Notes under the pieces: generated by a model
Database searches by the model: none
Seen by the model: only the letters and a program-made list of their open reading frames with translations
What the model was told of the DNA's origin: nothing
Translations under genes and position numbers: made by a program
Source: SIG78 sp045635745
Lineage (GTDB): Bacteria > Verrucomicrobiota > Lentisphaeria > Victivallales > Victivallaceae
Assembly: GCA_045635745.1 (NCBI GenBank)
Contig: JAZTWG010000020.1
Span: 1-7,043, forward strand
Reading direction: 5' to 3'
DNA: 7,043 nt
Part shown: positions 1 to 6,506 of the stretch, in pieces
Layout of the letters: each line of letters opens with the position of its first letter
Numbering within the stretch: the first letter of the stretch is position 1

Positions 1-120
1 CGTAGTTTCAGATGTATCGCACAAAAACAGTTTATCTATATAGGGCGAGGCAAGTGCACTTTGCAAATGGGTTTTGCCCATATTGCCCGTACCGATAAGC
101 ACGGCATTGAATTTTTCCAT
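1..120 (-). CDS. Gfo/Idh/MocA-family oxidoreductase, N-terminal fragment (runs off the window)
   Basis: Only the first 40 codons are in the window. The translation starts MEKFNAVLIGTGNMGKTHL, and G10-T-G-N-M-G15 is the GxGxxG dinucleotide-binding loop of a Rossmann fold, in the position and context typical of Gfo/Idh/MocA proteins. Family members are NAD(P)-dependent cytosolic dehydrogenases or isomerases of sugars, inositols and their derivatives. The ATG at 120 is preceded by GGAG at 128-131 with a 7-nt gap, which supports this start. The gene lies 24 bp downstream of the symporter on the same strand, so it is probably co-transcribed and may act on the imported compound. The catalytic Lys and His motifs lie outside the window, so the family call rests on the N-terminus alone. 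Confidence 0.8.
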   Translation of the reverse strand, partial: MEKFNAVLIGTGNMGKTHLQSALASPYIDKLFLCDTSETT

Positions 121-144
121 TTTTCAGCTCCGTATATCGAAGGA

Positions 145-1923
145 TTACTTTTTGATCATTTCCTTGTCGGAGTATCCCCAGCAAAGACCGTAGTAACGTT
201 CTTTGGGAACTTCGGGACCAAAAACATGCCAGCCGATCATAAACAACCAGCTCAAAATCAATCCCGGCAAAGCCTGCCAGGTAAAGGAAAGCACCTGCGG
301 CTGACCATTGGCAGATACATGGCTGAAAATGTACCAGATCAAAGATCCGCATGCAAACCCGATCGGGATCACACTCAATACCCGCCAGGTAATATTCCAC
401 TTTCTGACCTGCGGTTTGATATACGCTATGATCCAGCAGAGTGCAAACGCTGCCAGCGGGCACAAAACCCATGCCAGACTTATAGGTCCAGCCAAACCGA
501 TATCACCGGATTCGGCAAAAGTGATTGCACCGCGTTTGCTGCCGCCATACCAGATCAGCATCGGATATTTCAGGCCGTAGCCAAATGCCAGCATACTCCA
601 GAAACTCACGCTGCTTGCCTTGCGCGACATGATTGCAAACGCGTATTGGTTCAAACCTACCGAAGCAAAAATGAATCCGAAAATCATCTGCACTTCAACC
701 ATCGTTTGCTTGAAGTACGCCAAACTCAACTCCTGCAGCAAGGCAAAAGATATGGCGGCAATACCTACGATGTAAGTAGCGATCTTGGAAAAACGCAACT
801 GCTGTGCTTCGTTTGCATCCTGCCGTTTGAACGGCAGATAGAACTCCCGGAGCCAGACCGCCGCATCCCCGTTGAAGATACTCGACAATGTACTCATTGC
901 CGCCGCCAGCGCTGCGGCTACAAACAAGCCGGGAATAAGTATCGGCAGTTTGGTTGCCACAAAACGGAACAAAGCCAAATCGCCGGTGGTAACTGCCGGA
1001 TCAGGATTCTGTGCGTAATAGCTGAAAATCGCCAGACCGACAAAGTCAAGCAGCAGCACCGTAGGCAACGTAAGACAGGCACTGGTCAACTGGGCTTTTA
1101 TCGCATTTTTCACCGAACCGGTTGCCATCAACCGCTGAACAGTCATCTGTCCGACGCCGGTACCCAAAGCTCCCCATACCCGGCTCAACAGCAAAGCCCA
1201 GAAGTTAAGTCTTACATAAGGCCAGAGTGAATAAAATTCTTTTTCCGTAAAACGGCTCAAGCCATGTCCGTTTTCAAAAGCGTAACTGATCGCGCCCCAC
1301 GCACCGCCTTTTACCAGACAGCAGAGCGTAATGACCAGAGCTCCGATACCGACAAGCATTACAAAGAACTGGATAAAGTCTGTCCAAATAACAGCTTTCA
1401 TCCCGCCGGAACCGGTGTAGATAATGCTGATGATCCCGATCACCAGAATGGTCATCCAGCAGGGCCAGCCGGCGGCAGCTTCAAAAATCTTGCCGGTAGT
1501 CAGCAATACGGTACCGGCATAAAGCATCTGACTGTAAGTATTGCCTATGGCACCAACCAAACGGGCATATCTGTCATAACGGTAAGACAAATATTCAAAA
1601 GGTGTAAAGGCTTCGATCTTGAAAAAGAATCGGGTAAAGATTATTACCGAGACCACCCCGATAAATGGCATGATCAGACCTAAAACGCCCCAATCCAAAC
1701 CATGATTGTAGATTTCGCCGGGCCCCATGACCAGACTGTAAGTGGAAAATACAGTCATCAGCATCGAAACTGCCACCGGGAAGTAAGGCATCTTGCGGCC
1801 GCCTAAAAGAAAATCCGTAGCATCGCTGTTGCGTTTGGAAAAATACCATCCGATCGCCAACATACTGACAAAGTATGCCACGATAACTGCGTAATCCCAC
1901 CACTGAAGTCCAAGCTGATTCAT
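145..1923 (-). CDS. Sodium:solute symporter (SSS family)
   Basis: A 592-residue, very hydrophobic inner-membrane protein with about 13-15 predicted membrane segments, the first at about residues 10-28. It should import a small solute, plausibly a sugar or sugar derivative, by coupling to the sodium gradient. Family marks visible are G41-G-R-K-M after TM1, the signature around 171-187 (GSGGMKAVIWTDFIQFF), the G258-Q-M-T-V-Q-R264 segment, and AAAMSTLSSIFN at about 340-351. In that last helix S344-T345 line up with the Na2-site serines S364/S365 of vSGLT. The length is in the SGLT-like range, with no sign of truncation. The ATG start has AGGAGA at 1933-1938, 9 nt upstream. A strong promoter lies just upstream, and an AraC-type regulator precedes it on the same strand. 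The substrate cannot be deduced from the sequence. Confidence 0.95.
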   Translation of the reverse strand: MNQLGLQWWDYAVIVAYFVSMLAIGWYFSKRNSDATDFLLGGRKMPYFPVAVSMLMTVFSTYSLVMGPGEIYNHGLDWGVLGLIMPFIGVVSVIIFTRFFFKIEAFTPFEYLSYRYDRYARLVGAIGNTYSQMLYAGTVLLTTGKIFEAAAGWPCWMTILVIGIISIIYTGSGGMKAVIWTDFIQFFVMLVGIGALVITLCCLVKGGAWGAISYAFENGHGLSRFTEKEFYSLWPYVRLNFWALLLSRVWGALGTGVGQMTVQRLMATGSVKNAIKAQLTSACLTLPTVLLLDFVGLAIFSYYAQNPDPAVTTGDLALFRFVATKLPILIPGLFVAAALAAAMSTLSSIFNGDAAVWLREFYLPFKRQDANEAQQLRFSKIATYIVGIAAISFALLQELSLAYFKQTMVEVQMIFGFIFASVGLNQYAFAIMSRKASSVSFWSMLAFGYGLKYPMLIWYGGSKRGAITFAESGDIGLAGPISLAWVLCPLAAFALCWIIAYIKPQVRKWNITWRVLSVIPIGFACGSLIWYIFSHVSANGQPQVLSFTWQALPGLILSWLFMIGWHVFGPEVPKERYYGLCWGYSDKEMIKK

Positions 1924-1970
1924 TAAAAATATTCTCCTGTTTTTTTAGATTTATTCTTTGTCACAAAACG

Positions 1971-1999
1971 AATATAAAACAGAAAAATAACATTTTCAA
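1971..1999 (-). promoter_or_regulatory. Sigma70-type promoter of the symporter gene
   Basis: Read on the minus strand, TTGAAA (1994-1999) is followed after exactly 17 bp by TATATT (1971-1976). This predicts a transcript start near 1964 and a leader of about 40 nt carrying the SD at 1933-1938. Its position in the 188-bp gap after the AraC gene suggests that the symporter, and the oxidoreductase downstream of it, can be transcribed independently of the regulator. The call comes from matching the consensus by eye. Confidence 0.65.
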
Positions 2000-2001
2000 G
2001 G

Positions 2002-2030
2002 GCAAAAAGCGGTGTAAACAGTGAAAAAAA
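2002..2030 (-). promoter_or_regulatory. Possible regulator-binding region upstream of the symporter promoter
   Basis: On the minus strand, just upstream of the -35, there are three T-rich units, TTTTTTTC, TTTACACC and TTTTTGCC, starting at 2030, 2018 and 2008. Their 12- and 10-bp steps are the same as those of the perfect GTTTTTTGC repeats at 3883-3913. GCTTTTTGC at 2002-2010 differs from that repeat by one base, but the middle unit is a poor match. The position suits an AraC-type activator. In AT-rich DNA this could be chance. Confidence 0.25.
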
Positions 2031-2041
2031 TTCAGAATAAT

Positions 2042-2064
2042 AACACTTTTTTAAGATGAGTGCT
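2042..2064. repeat. Weak inverted repeat between regulator and symporter
   Basis: AACACT (2042-2047) and AGTGCT (2059-2064) form an imperfect inverted repeat, with 5 of 6 pairs, around an 11-bp AT-rich loop. It lies 48 bp downstream of the AraC stop codon on the minus strand. It could be an operator half-site pair. The stem is too short and poor for a convincing terminator. Confidence 0.2.
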
Positions 2065-2111
2065 ATTTTAGAGAGTATCAAACAACAAATTTTTCAGTAT
2101 TTACGGAAGTT

Positions 2112-2924
2112 TTATTCTTCGCCGGGCAGATTGCCGAAGTGTTCTTTGTAGCGGCGGCTGAAATAATGCACATAATTCCATCCGCACATAGCAGCAACTT
2201 CTTTGACCTGCCAACGGTGTTGACGCAACAGTTGGCGTGCTGCATTGAGCCGGACTTCATTGAGATATTCGATCGGGGTGCAATTCCACCCTGCCCGGAA
2301 GACCTGCTGAATGTAGTTGGGGGAAAATCTGGTGAGTTCGGCGATCTCTCTGATCGAGAGATCGCTCCGGTAATAATTTTCTCTGATGCAGTTGGCAATC
2401 AGTTCTGCCGGAGTCGGCAAAGTGCTTTTGCCGGTTGCCAACAGCTGCCGCATAGTAGAAAGCAAAAGCGCCATCAACAACCGGGTGTGTTCCAAATCAG
2501 AGTCGGCTGTATTATTAGTTTGTGCAAGCGCGGCAGCCAATTCAGCATAATTCACACCGGGCACCCGTAATTCGGGAGATAACGCTATGGAAATAACATT
2601 TTTTTCGCCGCGGATATAGTAAATTTCATCATCACTCAACCGCAAAGTGATATGCCGCTGCAAGTCGCAGTTATTCAATCCGTCGTGCAAGATCTGGGGC
2701 GGCGTAAGACAAATATTTTCTATCTCGCTGTAATTTACTCTGCCGCGATAAGATGCAAAGAGCATACGCATTTCAAAAAGTTCATGCATATGTTTATTGG
2801 CAGTTTGCCACCCGGAAGATTTACTGCCCTGCCGATCATCGTTTACAGTAAGCACTTTTCCGAGATCAGGCAAGGTCAATAAACTGTTGCGGATATTTTC
2901 CAGACAAGTTATTTCGTCAATCAT
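2112..2924 (-). CDS. AraC-family transcriptional regulator with divergent cupin-like sensor
   Basis: A 270-residue DNA-binding regulator. The C-terminal third (about 170-266) is a double helix-turn-helix: HTH1 near 189-211 (LSIREIAELTRFSPNYIQQVF) and HTH2 near 239-263 (VKEVAAMCGWNYVHYFSRRYK), both with typical AraC/XylS spacing. The N-terminal part is diverged, but H45-x-H47-x3-E51 and a later PPQxLH at 75-80 resemble the metal and ligand pocket of cupin-type AraC sensors. The protein ends at LPGEE, slightly before the usual YR of the family. I place the start at the ATG at 2924 because AGGGAG (2932-2937) lies 7 nt upstream. The TTG at 2972, which would give 16 more residues, is part of the predicted -35 box. 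It lies directly upstream of the symporter on the same strand, so it most likely controls symporter expression. The inducer is unknown. Confidence 0.9.
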   Translation of the reverse strand: MIDEITCLENIRNSLLTLPDLGKVLTVNDDRQGSKSSGWQTANKHMHELFEMRMLFASYRGRVNYSEIENICLTPPQILHDGLNNCDLQRHITLRLSDDEIYYIRGEKNVISIALSPELRVPGVNYAELAAALAQTNNTADSDLEHTRLLMALLLSTMRQLLATGKSTLPTPAELIANCIRENYYRSDLSIREIAELTRFSPNYIQQVFRAGWNCTPIEYLNEVRLNAARQLLRQHRWQVKEVAAMCGWNYVHYFSRRYKEHFGNLPGEE

Positions 2925-2943
2925 TGAACATCTCCCTGAATTT

Positions 2944-2972
2944 AATATATACAAGCGGCCATGGAAAGTCAA
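2944..2972 (-). promoter_or_regulatory. Sigma70-type promoter of the AraC gene at 2112-2924
   Basis: On the minus strand, TTGACT (2967-2972) is followed after 17 bp by TATATT (2944-2949), a near-consensus promoter. The predicted start near 2937 gives a very short leader that begins at the SD sequence AGGGAG. It lies in the 96-bp gap after the preceding AraC gene, so the two regulators need not share a transcript. Confidence 0.6.
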
Positions 2973-3020
2973 ATCAAGCGTGGAAAATCTTTCTCAATTT
3001 TATGTTTCTGAAAAAAAGCT

Positions 3021-3926
3021 TCAGGAGCATTTATCGATCTTGCGGATATTCTGCCTGTATTCACTGGGGGTTGAACTTAACTCTTTTTTAAACACCCGGT
3101 TGAAATGCGATAAAGTCGGAAACCCGCTTTTCAATGCGATTTGCACAATCTGTTCCTGACTGTTTTTCAGCCATGCCAGAGCAACTTTCAAGCGGTAGGA
3201 GTTGATATATTCCAGCGGCAGCATACCGGTATGCAGGATAAAATATTTGCGAAAAGTGGCTATACTCATGCTGCACATCTCTGATAACTGCGGTATTTCC
3301 AACGGTTTGTAATAAAAACGCGATATGTAGTTCAACGCCGGATATAAACGGGAAAAATCTTCCGAAGAATGGGCATGAAATGTTTCATTTGTTTTTGAAA
3401 ACTCTCTTAATTTGGCAAATACCGCCCAGACCACTGCCCGGATATAAGTTGACGGCTGCAAATCAGCTTTTTCCAACTCGGCAAATAGAATATGCACCAA
3501 CTGCACCAGTTCCGGAGCACTGTGGTACGAAATAACATTATTGAAGTTTATGCCGGCAAAGTTTGCGGTATCAAAAATATTTTCTTCCGGATCGATGTAT
3601 CCGGCAAGCAGAGCCTCAGGAGCAAGATTGAGAAATTTCCAGCAGGAATTTTTCGGGGTGGCATCATTAAGCACATGATACTCATGCTCATTGATAAACA
3701 CAACATCACCGGGACTGCAGGAATATATTTTAGAACCGATCTGGAACACGCCGCCGGTACCGGAATAACAGCATCCGATTTCAAAGCAGTTATGCACATG
3801 AGCACAATCAGGAGGTGTCTCAAACGCCGGAACTGTAATCGGAAAATCCTCCGGCAAGTCGATCGGATCATAGAAAAGTTGTGTTTTTTGCATAGTTTTT
3901 TGCTGTTTTTTGCAAAGATTTATCAT
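3021..3926 (-). CDS. AraC-family transcriptional regulator with N-terminal cupin sensor
   Basis: Up to 301 residues. The N-terminal AraC-type cupin shows H43-x-H45-x3-E49, then a PGDVVFINEHEYH segment (72-84) whose final His completes the usual pocket. The C-terminal double HTH spans about 200-292: HTH1 near 209-231 and HTH2 near 258-282, ending in the family signature GF-x5-HFNRVFK-x6-PSEYR (268-291). It is expected to bind a small carbohydrate-like ligand and activate nearby catabolic genes. It is divergent from the dehydrogenase operon at 3995 and is the natural candidate to control it. The start is uncertain. ATG at 3926 has no SD. ATG at 3893 (290 residues) also lacks one, but avoids overlap with the rightward promoter. 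GTTTTTTGC repeats cover the first codons, which suggests autoregulation. Confidence 0.92.
   Translation of the reverse strand: MINLCKKQQKTMQKTQLFYDPIDLPEDFPITVPAFETPPDCAHVHNCFEIGCCYSGTGGVFQIGSKIYSCSPGDVVFINEHEYHVLNDATPKNSCWKFLNLAPEALLAGYIDPEENIFDTANFAGINFNNVISYHSAPELVQLVHILFAELEKADLQPSTYIRAVVWAVFAKLREFSKTNETFHAHSSEDFSRLYPALNYISRFYYKPLEIPQLSEMCSMSIATFRKYFILHTGMLPLEYINSYRLKVALAWLKNSQEQIVQIALKSGFPTLSHFNRVFKKELSSTPSEYRQNIRKIDKCS
3883..3913. repeat. Triple direct repeat GTTTTTTGC (candidate AraC operator)
   Basis: Three perfect copies of GTTTTTTGC occur at 3883-3891, 3895-3903 and 3905-3913, at steps of 12 and 10 bp, so they sit on nearly the same face of the helix. The third copy overlaps the predicted -35 of the rightward promoter, and the set spans about -61 to -31 from its predicted start. 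That is the usual place for AraC-type activator half-sites. The same bases encode the Lys/Gln-rich N-terminus of the divergent AraC protein. The phased T6 tracts may also bend the DNA. Confidence 0.55.
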
Positions 3927-3937
3927 TTAAGTATAAT
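3910..3937 (+). promoter_or_regulatory. Promoter of the dehydrogenase operon
   Basis: TTGCAA (3910-3915), a 16-bp gap, then a perfect TATAAT (3932-3937). Transcription would start near 3944 with a leader of about 50 nt ending in the SD AGGGAGA at 3980-3986. The -35 overlaps the third GTTTTTTGC repeat, as expected for an activator-dependent promoter. The surrounding DNA is very AT-rich, so the exact -10 is uncertain. Confidence 0.5.
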
Positions 3938-3940
3938 TAT

Positions 3941-3968
3941 ATTATATCATGCCAACAAAAAAAATCAA
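3941..3968 (-). promoter_or_regulatory. Divergent promoter of the AraC gene at 3021-3926
   Basis: On the minus strand, TTGATT (3963-3968) is followed after 16 bp by TATAAT (3941-3946), with a start near 3934. An overlapping alternative is TTGTTG (3953-3958), 17 bp, TATACT (3930-3935), with a start near 3923. The second would put the ATG at 3926 at or before the transcript start and so favour ATG 3893. Either version interleaves with the rightward promoter, so the two directions should compete for polymerase. Confidence 0.45.
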
Positions 3969-3994
3969 TAATTTTCAGCAGGGAGATATCGCAA

Positions 3995-5038
3995 ATGCCG
4001 AAAAATCACACTCTTTATTTTCCGGAACCGCACAAAGTTGATTTTCAAATAACCGACATTCCAACTCCGGCAGCCGGAGAACTGCTGATAAAAACCTCCC
4101 GCACGCTGATAAGTACCGGCACTGAAATGACAGCATATTGTGCTGATTATGAACCCGGTTCGGTTTGGGAGAAAAATTTTTCCTGTCCTTTTTATCCGGG
4201 CTATAACAATACAGGAACTGTAATCGGAATTGGTGCAAATGTTGATAAATCATGGCTGGGGAAGCGCGTTGCCACCACCAAACCGCACGCAGCTTATGTA
4301 ACAGTAACGCCTGGCGGTGCAGATGGTCAGGCTTCCGGCGGCAATGGCTGTACAGTTATTCCGGATGATATTTCTGATGATGACGCAGTATTCTTTACCA
4401 TTCCGCAGATCGTGATGAACGGTGTACGCCTTTCTCAAATAAAATGGGGCGAATGTGCCGTTGTTTTCGGACTGGGATTGTTAGGGCAGTTTGCGGTCAG
4501 ATTTCTGCGTGAATGCGGCGCTTTCCCGATCATCGGAGTAGATACTGCTCAACACCGGCTTGATCTGCTGGCAAAAGATCCGGCAATAATTCCGGTCAAT
4601 CCGTTGCAGGAAAATGTGCTTGATGTGATCAAAAAACACAATTCCAACCGATCAGCGGATGCAGTGATCGAACTTACCGGCAATGGCGATCTTATTCCCG
4701 TACAGGCCAAATTGCTCCGGCAGCACGGCAGGCTGGTTATTTTAAGCAGTCCCCAAAAACCGGTACTGTTTGATTTTCACGATGATTGCGTCTGGCCATC
4801 CATTTCGATCATCGGGGCTCATAACTTTTCGCATCCGGATTTTCCGCAGCCCAATAATCCGTGGACCAAAGAGCGCCATGTTGAAATGTTTTTTGATATG
4901 CTCAAATTAAAAAAACTTGATCTCGCTGCACTGGTAAGCAAAAAAGTTGATTTCACGGATGCGGCGGCAGCCTATGAAGCCCTGGAGCGTGATCGCGGCA
5001 ACGAAATGGGAGTGATTATTGATTGGAGCCGGGCATGA
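3995..5038 (+). CDS. Medium-chain dehydrogenase/reductase lacking the usual zinc ligands
   Basis: A 347-residue cytosolic oxidoreductase of the MDR (alcohol dehydrogenase-like) superfamily. The GroES-like domain occupies about 1-130 and the Rossmann domain about 150-280, with G159-L-G-L-L-G164 and D183 at the end of the second strand, which favours NAD over NADP. The usual catalytic-zinc Cys is replaced in S40-T-G-T-E44, the GHE motif is replaced by P68-G-Y-N-N-T-G74, and there is no four-Cys structural zinc loop. It therefore belongs with the GTE-type, probably zinc-independent branch often found with Gfo/Idh/MocA proteins. The start ATG has AGGGAGA 8 nt upstream. It is the first gene of a two-gene operon, with the next ATG inside its stop (ATGA). 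A role in oxidising or epimerising a sugar or polyol is likely but not specified by the sequence. Confidence 0.9.
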   Translation: MPKNHTLYFPEPHKVDFQITDIPTPAAGELLIKTSRTLISTGTEMTAYCADYEPGSVWEKNFSCPFYPGYNNTGTVIGIGANVDKSWLGKRVATTKPHAAYVTVTPGGADGQASGGNGCTVIPDDISDDDAVFFTIPQIVMNGVRLSQIKWGECAVVFGLGLLGQFAVRFLRECGAFPIIGVDTAQHRLDLLAKDPAIIPVNPLQENVLDVIKKHNSNRSADAVIELTGNGDLIPVQAKLLRQHGRLVILSSPQKPVLFDFHDDCVWPSISIIGAHNFSHPDFPQPNNPWTKERHVEMFFDMLKLKKLDLAALVSKKVDFTDAAAAYEALERDRGNEMGVIIDWSRA

Positions 5039-6015
5039 AGATAAAAACTGTAATCTGCGGTTTCGGTTTTATGGGGCAGACACATTGTGCCAATATCATG
5101 CAGAATAAAAATGCCTCCATTGCTGCAATTGTAAATACCAGCGGTCGGGAAAATATAAAACCAATTTCCGGCAACATAAAAACATCCGCTATTGACTGGA
5201 ATGCTTTGAATAATGTGCCTTTTTTTACCAGTTTGGCAGATTGTATTGATAACTGTGAATTTGATGCCGCAATAATTGCCACCCCCACCGCGATCCATCA
5301 GGCAATGGCAAGCGAGCTTTTGAGGCATAAGAAGCATATATTTCTTGAAAAACCGCTCTGTGCAACTGAAGCAGAAGCCCGGCAGCTGCTTGAGGAGTCA
5401 GCCCAAACAAATTGCATATTTCAGGCAGGTCACTGCTTGCGTTTTTTTCCGGAATATCAATACTTGAGTTCTGTTTGCAGTAAAAAACAATATGGAAAAT
5501 TAAAATATCTGAAACTCATCCGCCGCACCGGTGTTCCGGTATGGGGGGCATGGAAAAATAAAGATACTTCGCTGAAATCAATCACCGGTCCGGTATTTGA
5601 TCTGAATATCCATGATGTGGATTTTGCCCTGAAATTGCTGGGAGATCCGGAAAAAATAACCGCTGTAAAAGAAAAGTATTCCGAGAAACTTTTCAAAGCC
5701 TGCTGGGAAACTTCATCGGGCGCTGTCGTAGAGCTGGAAGGCGGTTTTGCTGAACTGCCGACATATCCATTCCGCAGCGGATATACTGCAATTTTTGAAG
5801 ATGCAATTCTGGAATACAATTCGCAGGGCCAAGGTTCGTTGATTCTTTCCGATAAAGAAAAATCAGAACCAGTATCGTTGACATCGCAGGATGGATATAT
5901 GCTTGAAACAGATGCATTTATTCAAAGTATATGCGGCAAAAAAACAGAACATTGCACGGTTGAAGAAGCCGCAAATGCCGTAACTGTTTGTTATCAAATA
6001 ATGAACGCATTATAA
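5035..6015 (+). CDS. Gfo/Idh/MocA-family oxidoreductase
   Basis: A 326-residue NAD(P)-dependent oxidoreductase, close to the usual 320-380 of the family. G9-F-G-F-M-G14 is the nucleotide-binding loop, E105-K-P107 contains the catalytic Lys, GHCLRFFPEY (132-141) leads into the second domain, and D189-x3-H193-D-V-D196 is the substrate-side catalytic motif. All expected residues are present, so it should be active on a sugar, inositol or related compound. The true start is the ATG at 5035, overlapping the previous stop as ATGA with GGAG at 5025-5028. A TTG at 5023 would add four residues and is less likely. The overlap implies translational coupling with the MDR partner. It is clearly different from the second family member at 1-120. 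Confidence 0.93.
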   Translation: MKIKTVICGFGFMGQTHCANIMQNKNASIAAIVNTSGRENIKPISGNIKTSAIDWNALNNVPFFTSLADCIDNCEFDAAIIATPTAIHQAMASELLRHKKHIFLEKPLCATEAEARQLLEESAQTNCIFQAGHCLRFFPEYQYLSSVCSKKQYGKLKYLKLIRRTGVPVWGAWKNKDTSLKSITGPVFDLNIHDVDFALKLLGDPEKITAVKEKYSEKLFKACWETSSGAVVELEGGFAELPTYPFRSGYTAIFEDAILEYNSQGQGSLILSDKEKSEPVSLTSQDGYMLETDAFIQSICGKKTEHCTVEEAANAVTVCYQIMNAL

Positions 6016-6179
6016 TTTTCAAAAAAACTGATTCCTGCACAACCATTTTTTAGAGGAGCATAATCAAGCCTGAACTTACCCCCTGTTTTGTAAATTCCTG
6101 ACCATCAGCAATTCGCAGGTGACACGCAGATTGGTCAGATCGAACAGAAAAAGGCAGTGCCGGAATTTTTGTCATATAG
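6016..6179 (+). other. Non-coding or decayed stretch after the operon
   Basis: No intact gene, hairpin terminator or RNA gene is visible. A Shine-Dalgarno-like AGGAG (6054-6058) is followed by ATC rather than ATG at 6063, opening a frame that stops after 12 codons. A separate open stretch (from 6094, next stop 6304) reads plausibly as protein (for example IGQIEQKKAVPEFLSYRREQ) and overlaps the helicase remnant in another frame. Another strong AGGAGG (6178-6183) has no usable start codon after it. Together this looks like a frameshifted, decayed 5' part of a gene, but I could not identify it. Confidence 0.35.
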
Positions 6180-6479
6180 GAGGGAGCAAAATTACGCAAA
6201 AAATATTCTGCCTGCCATAAAGAACGGAAAAAATTTTACAAATCAGATTTGCGGGATGAAAAATTTCTGTCTGAATATCCGGTGTTATTATCAACTACCT
6301 TTATGATAAATCATTTCACTCCCAAAGATGGTTTTGATTTGTTGATTATGGATGAGGCATCTCAGGTTGATCTCTGTACCGGTGCAGTTGCAATTGCTAG
6401 CGCCAAAAATGTTGTTATTGTGGGGGATGACAAACAGCTGCCGTGTGTTATTACTGCCGAAGATGAGTTGAAATTGGCT
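6180..6479 (+). pseudogene. Superfamily 1 helicase remnant (motifs II and III only)
   Basis: The open frame after the stop at 6177 contains EYPVLLSTTF, then LLIMDEASQVD with DEASQ at 6351-6365 (motif II, Walker B), and VIVGDDKQLP with GDDKQLP at 6423-6443 (motif III). These are typical of Dna2/UPF1-like SF1 helicases. The Walker A motif, the whole N-terminal part and motifs IV-VI are absent, so it cannot be a working helicase. No start codon with an SD is visible; possible starts are TTG 6249, GTG 6282 and ATG 6303. The frame runs on without a stop into an unrelated ATPase domain. I read it as a gene fragment left by deletion; an unusual fusion protein or an assembly joint are the alternatives. 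Confidence 0.7.
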
Positions 6480-6506
6480 GGTTTGAATTCTTCAAGCAGT
6501 ACTGCC

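Noticed and set aside
61..1230. 389-codon open frame on the plus strand
   Set aside because: It lies opposite the symporter gene, has low-complexity Gln/Arg/Cys-rich translation with no family motif, and lacks an SD. It is a shadow of the codon use of the real gene.
2925..2972. 16-codon N-terminal extension of the AraC gene from a TTG start
   Set aside because: The TTG is the first half of a good -35 box, no SD precedes it, and the ATG at 2924 has a well-placed AGGGAG.
3492..3971. 159-codon open frame on the plus strand
   Set aside because: It is antisense to the cupin AraC gene, has no domain pattern, and crosses the divergent promoter region.
5023..5034. TTG start four codons before the Gfo/Idh/MocA ATG
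   Set aside because: The ATG at 5035 overlaps the previous stop as ATGA and has GGAG at a good distance; the GxGxxG loop is then at the usual distance from the N-terminus.
6016..6060. Terminator after the dehydrogenase operon
   Set aside because: There are A and T runs but no GC-rich inverted repeat before them.
6191..6220. ATT as a rare start codon 7 nt after AGGAGG
   Set aside because: The frame stops after nine codons (TAA) and is not the helicase frame.
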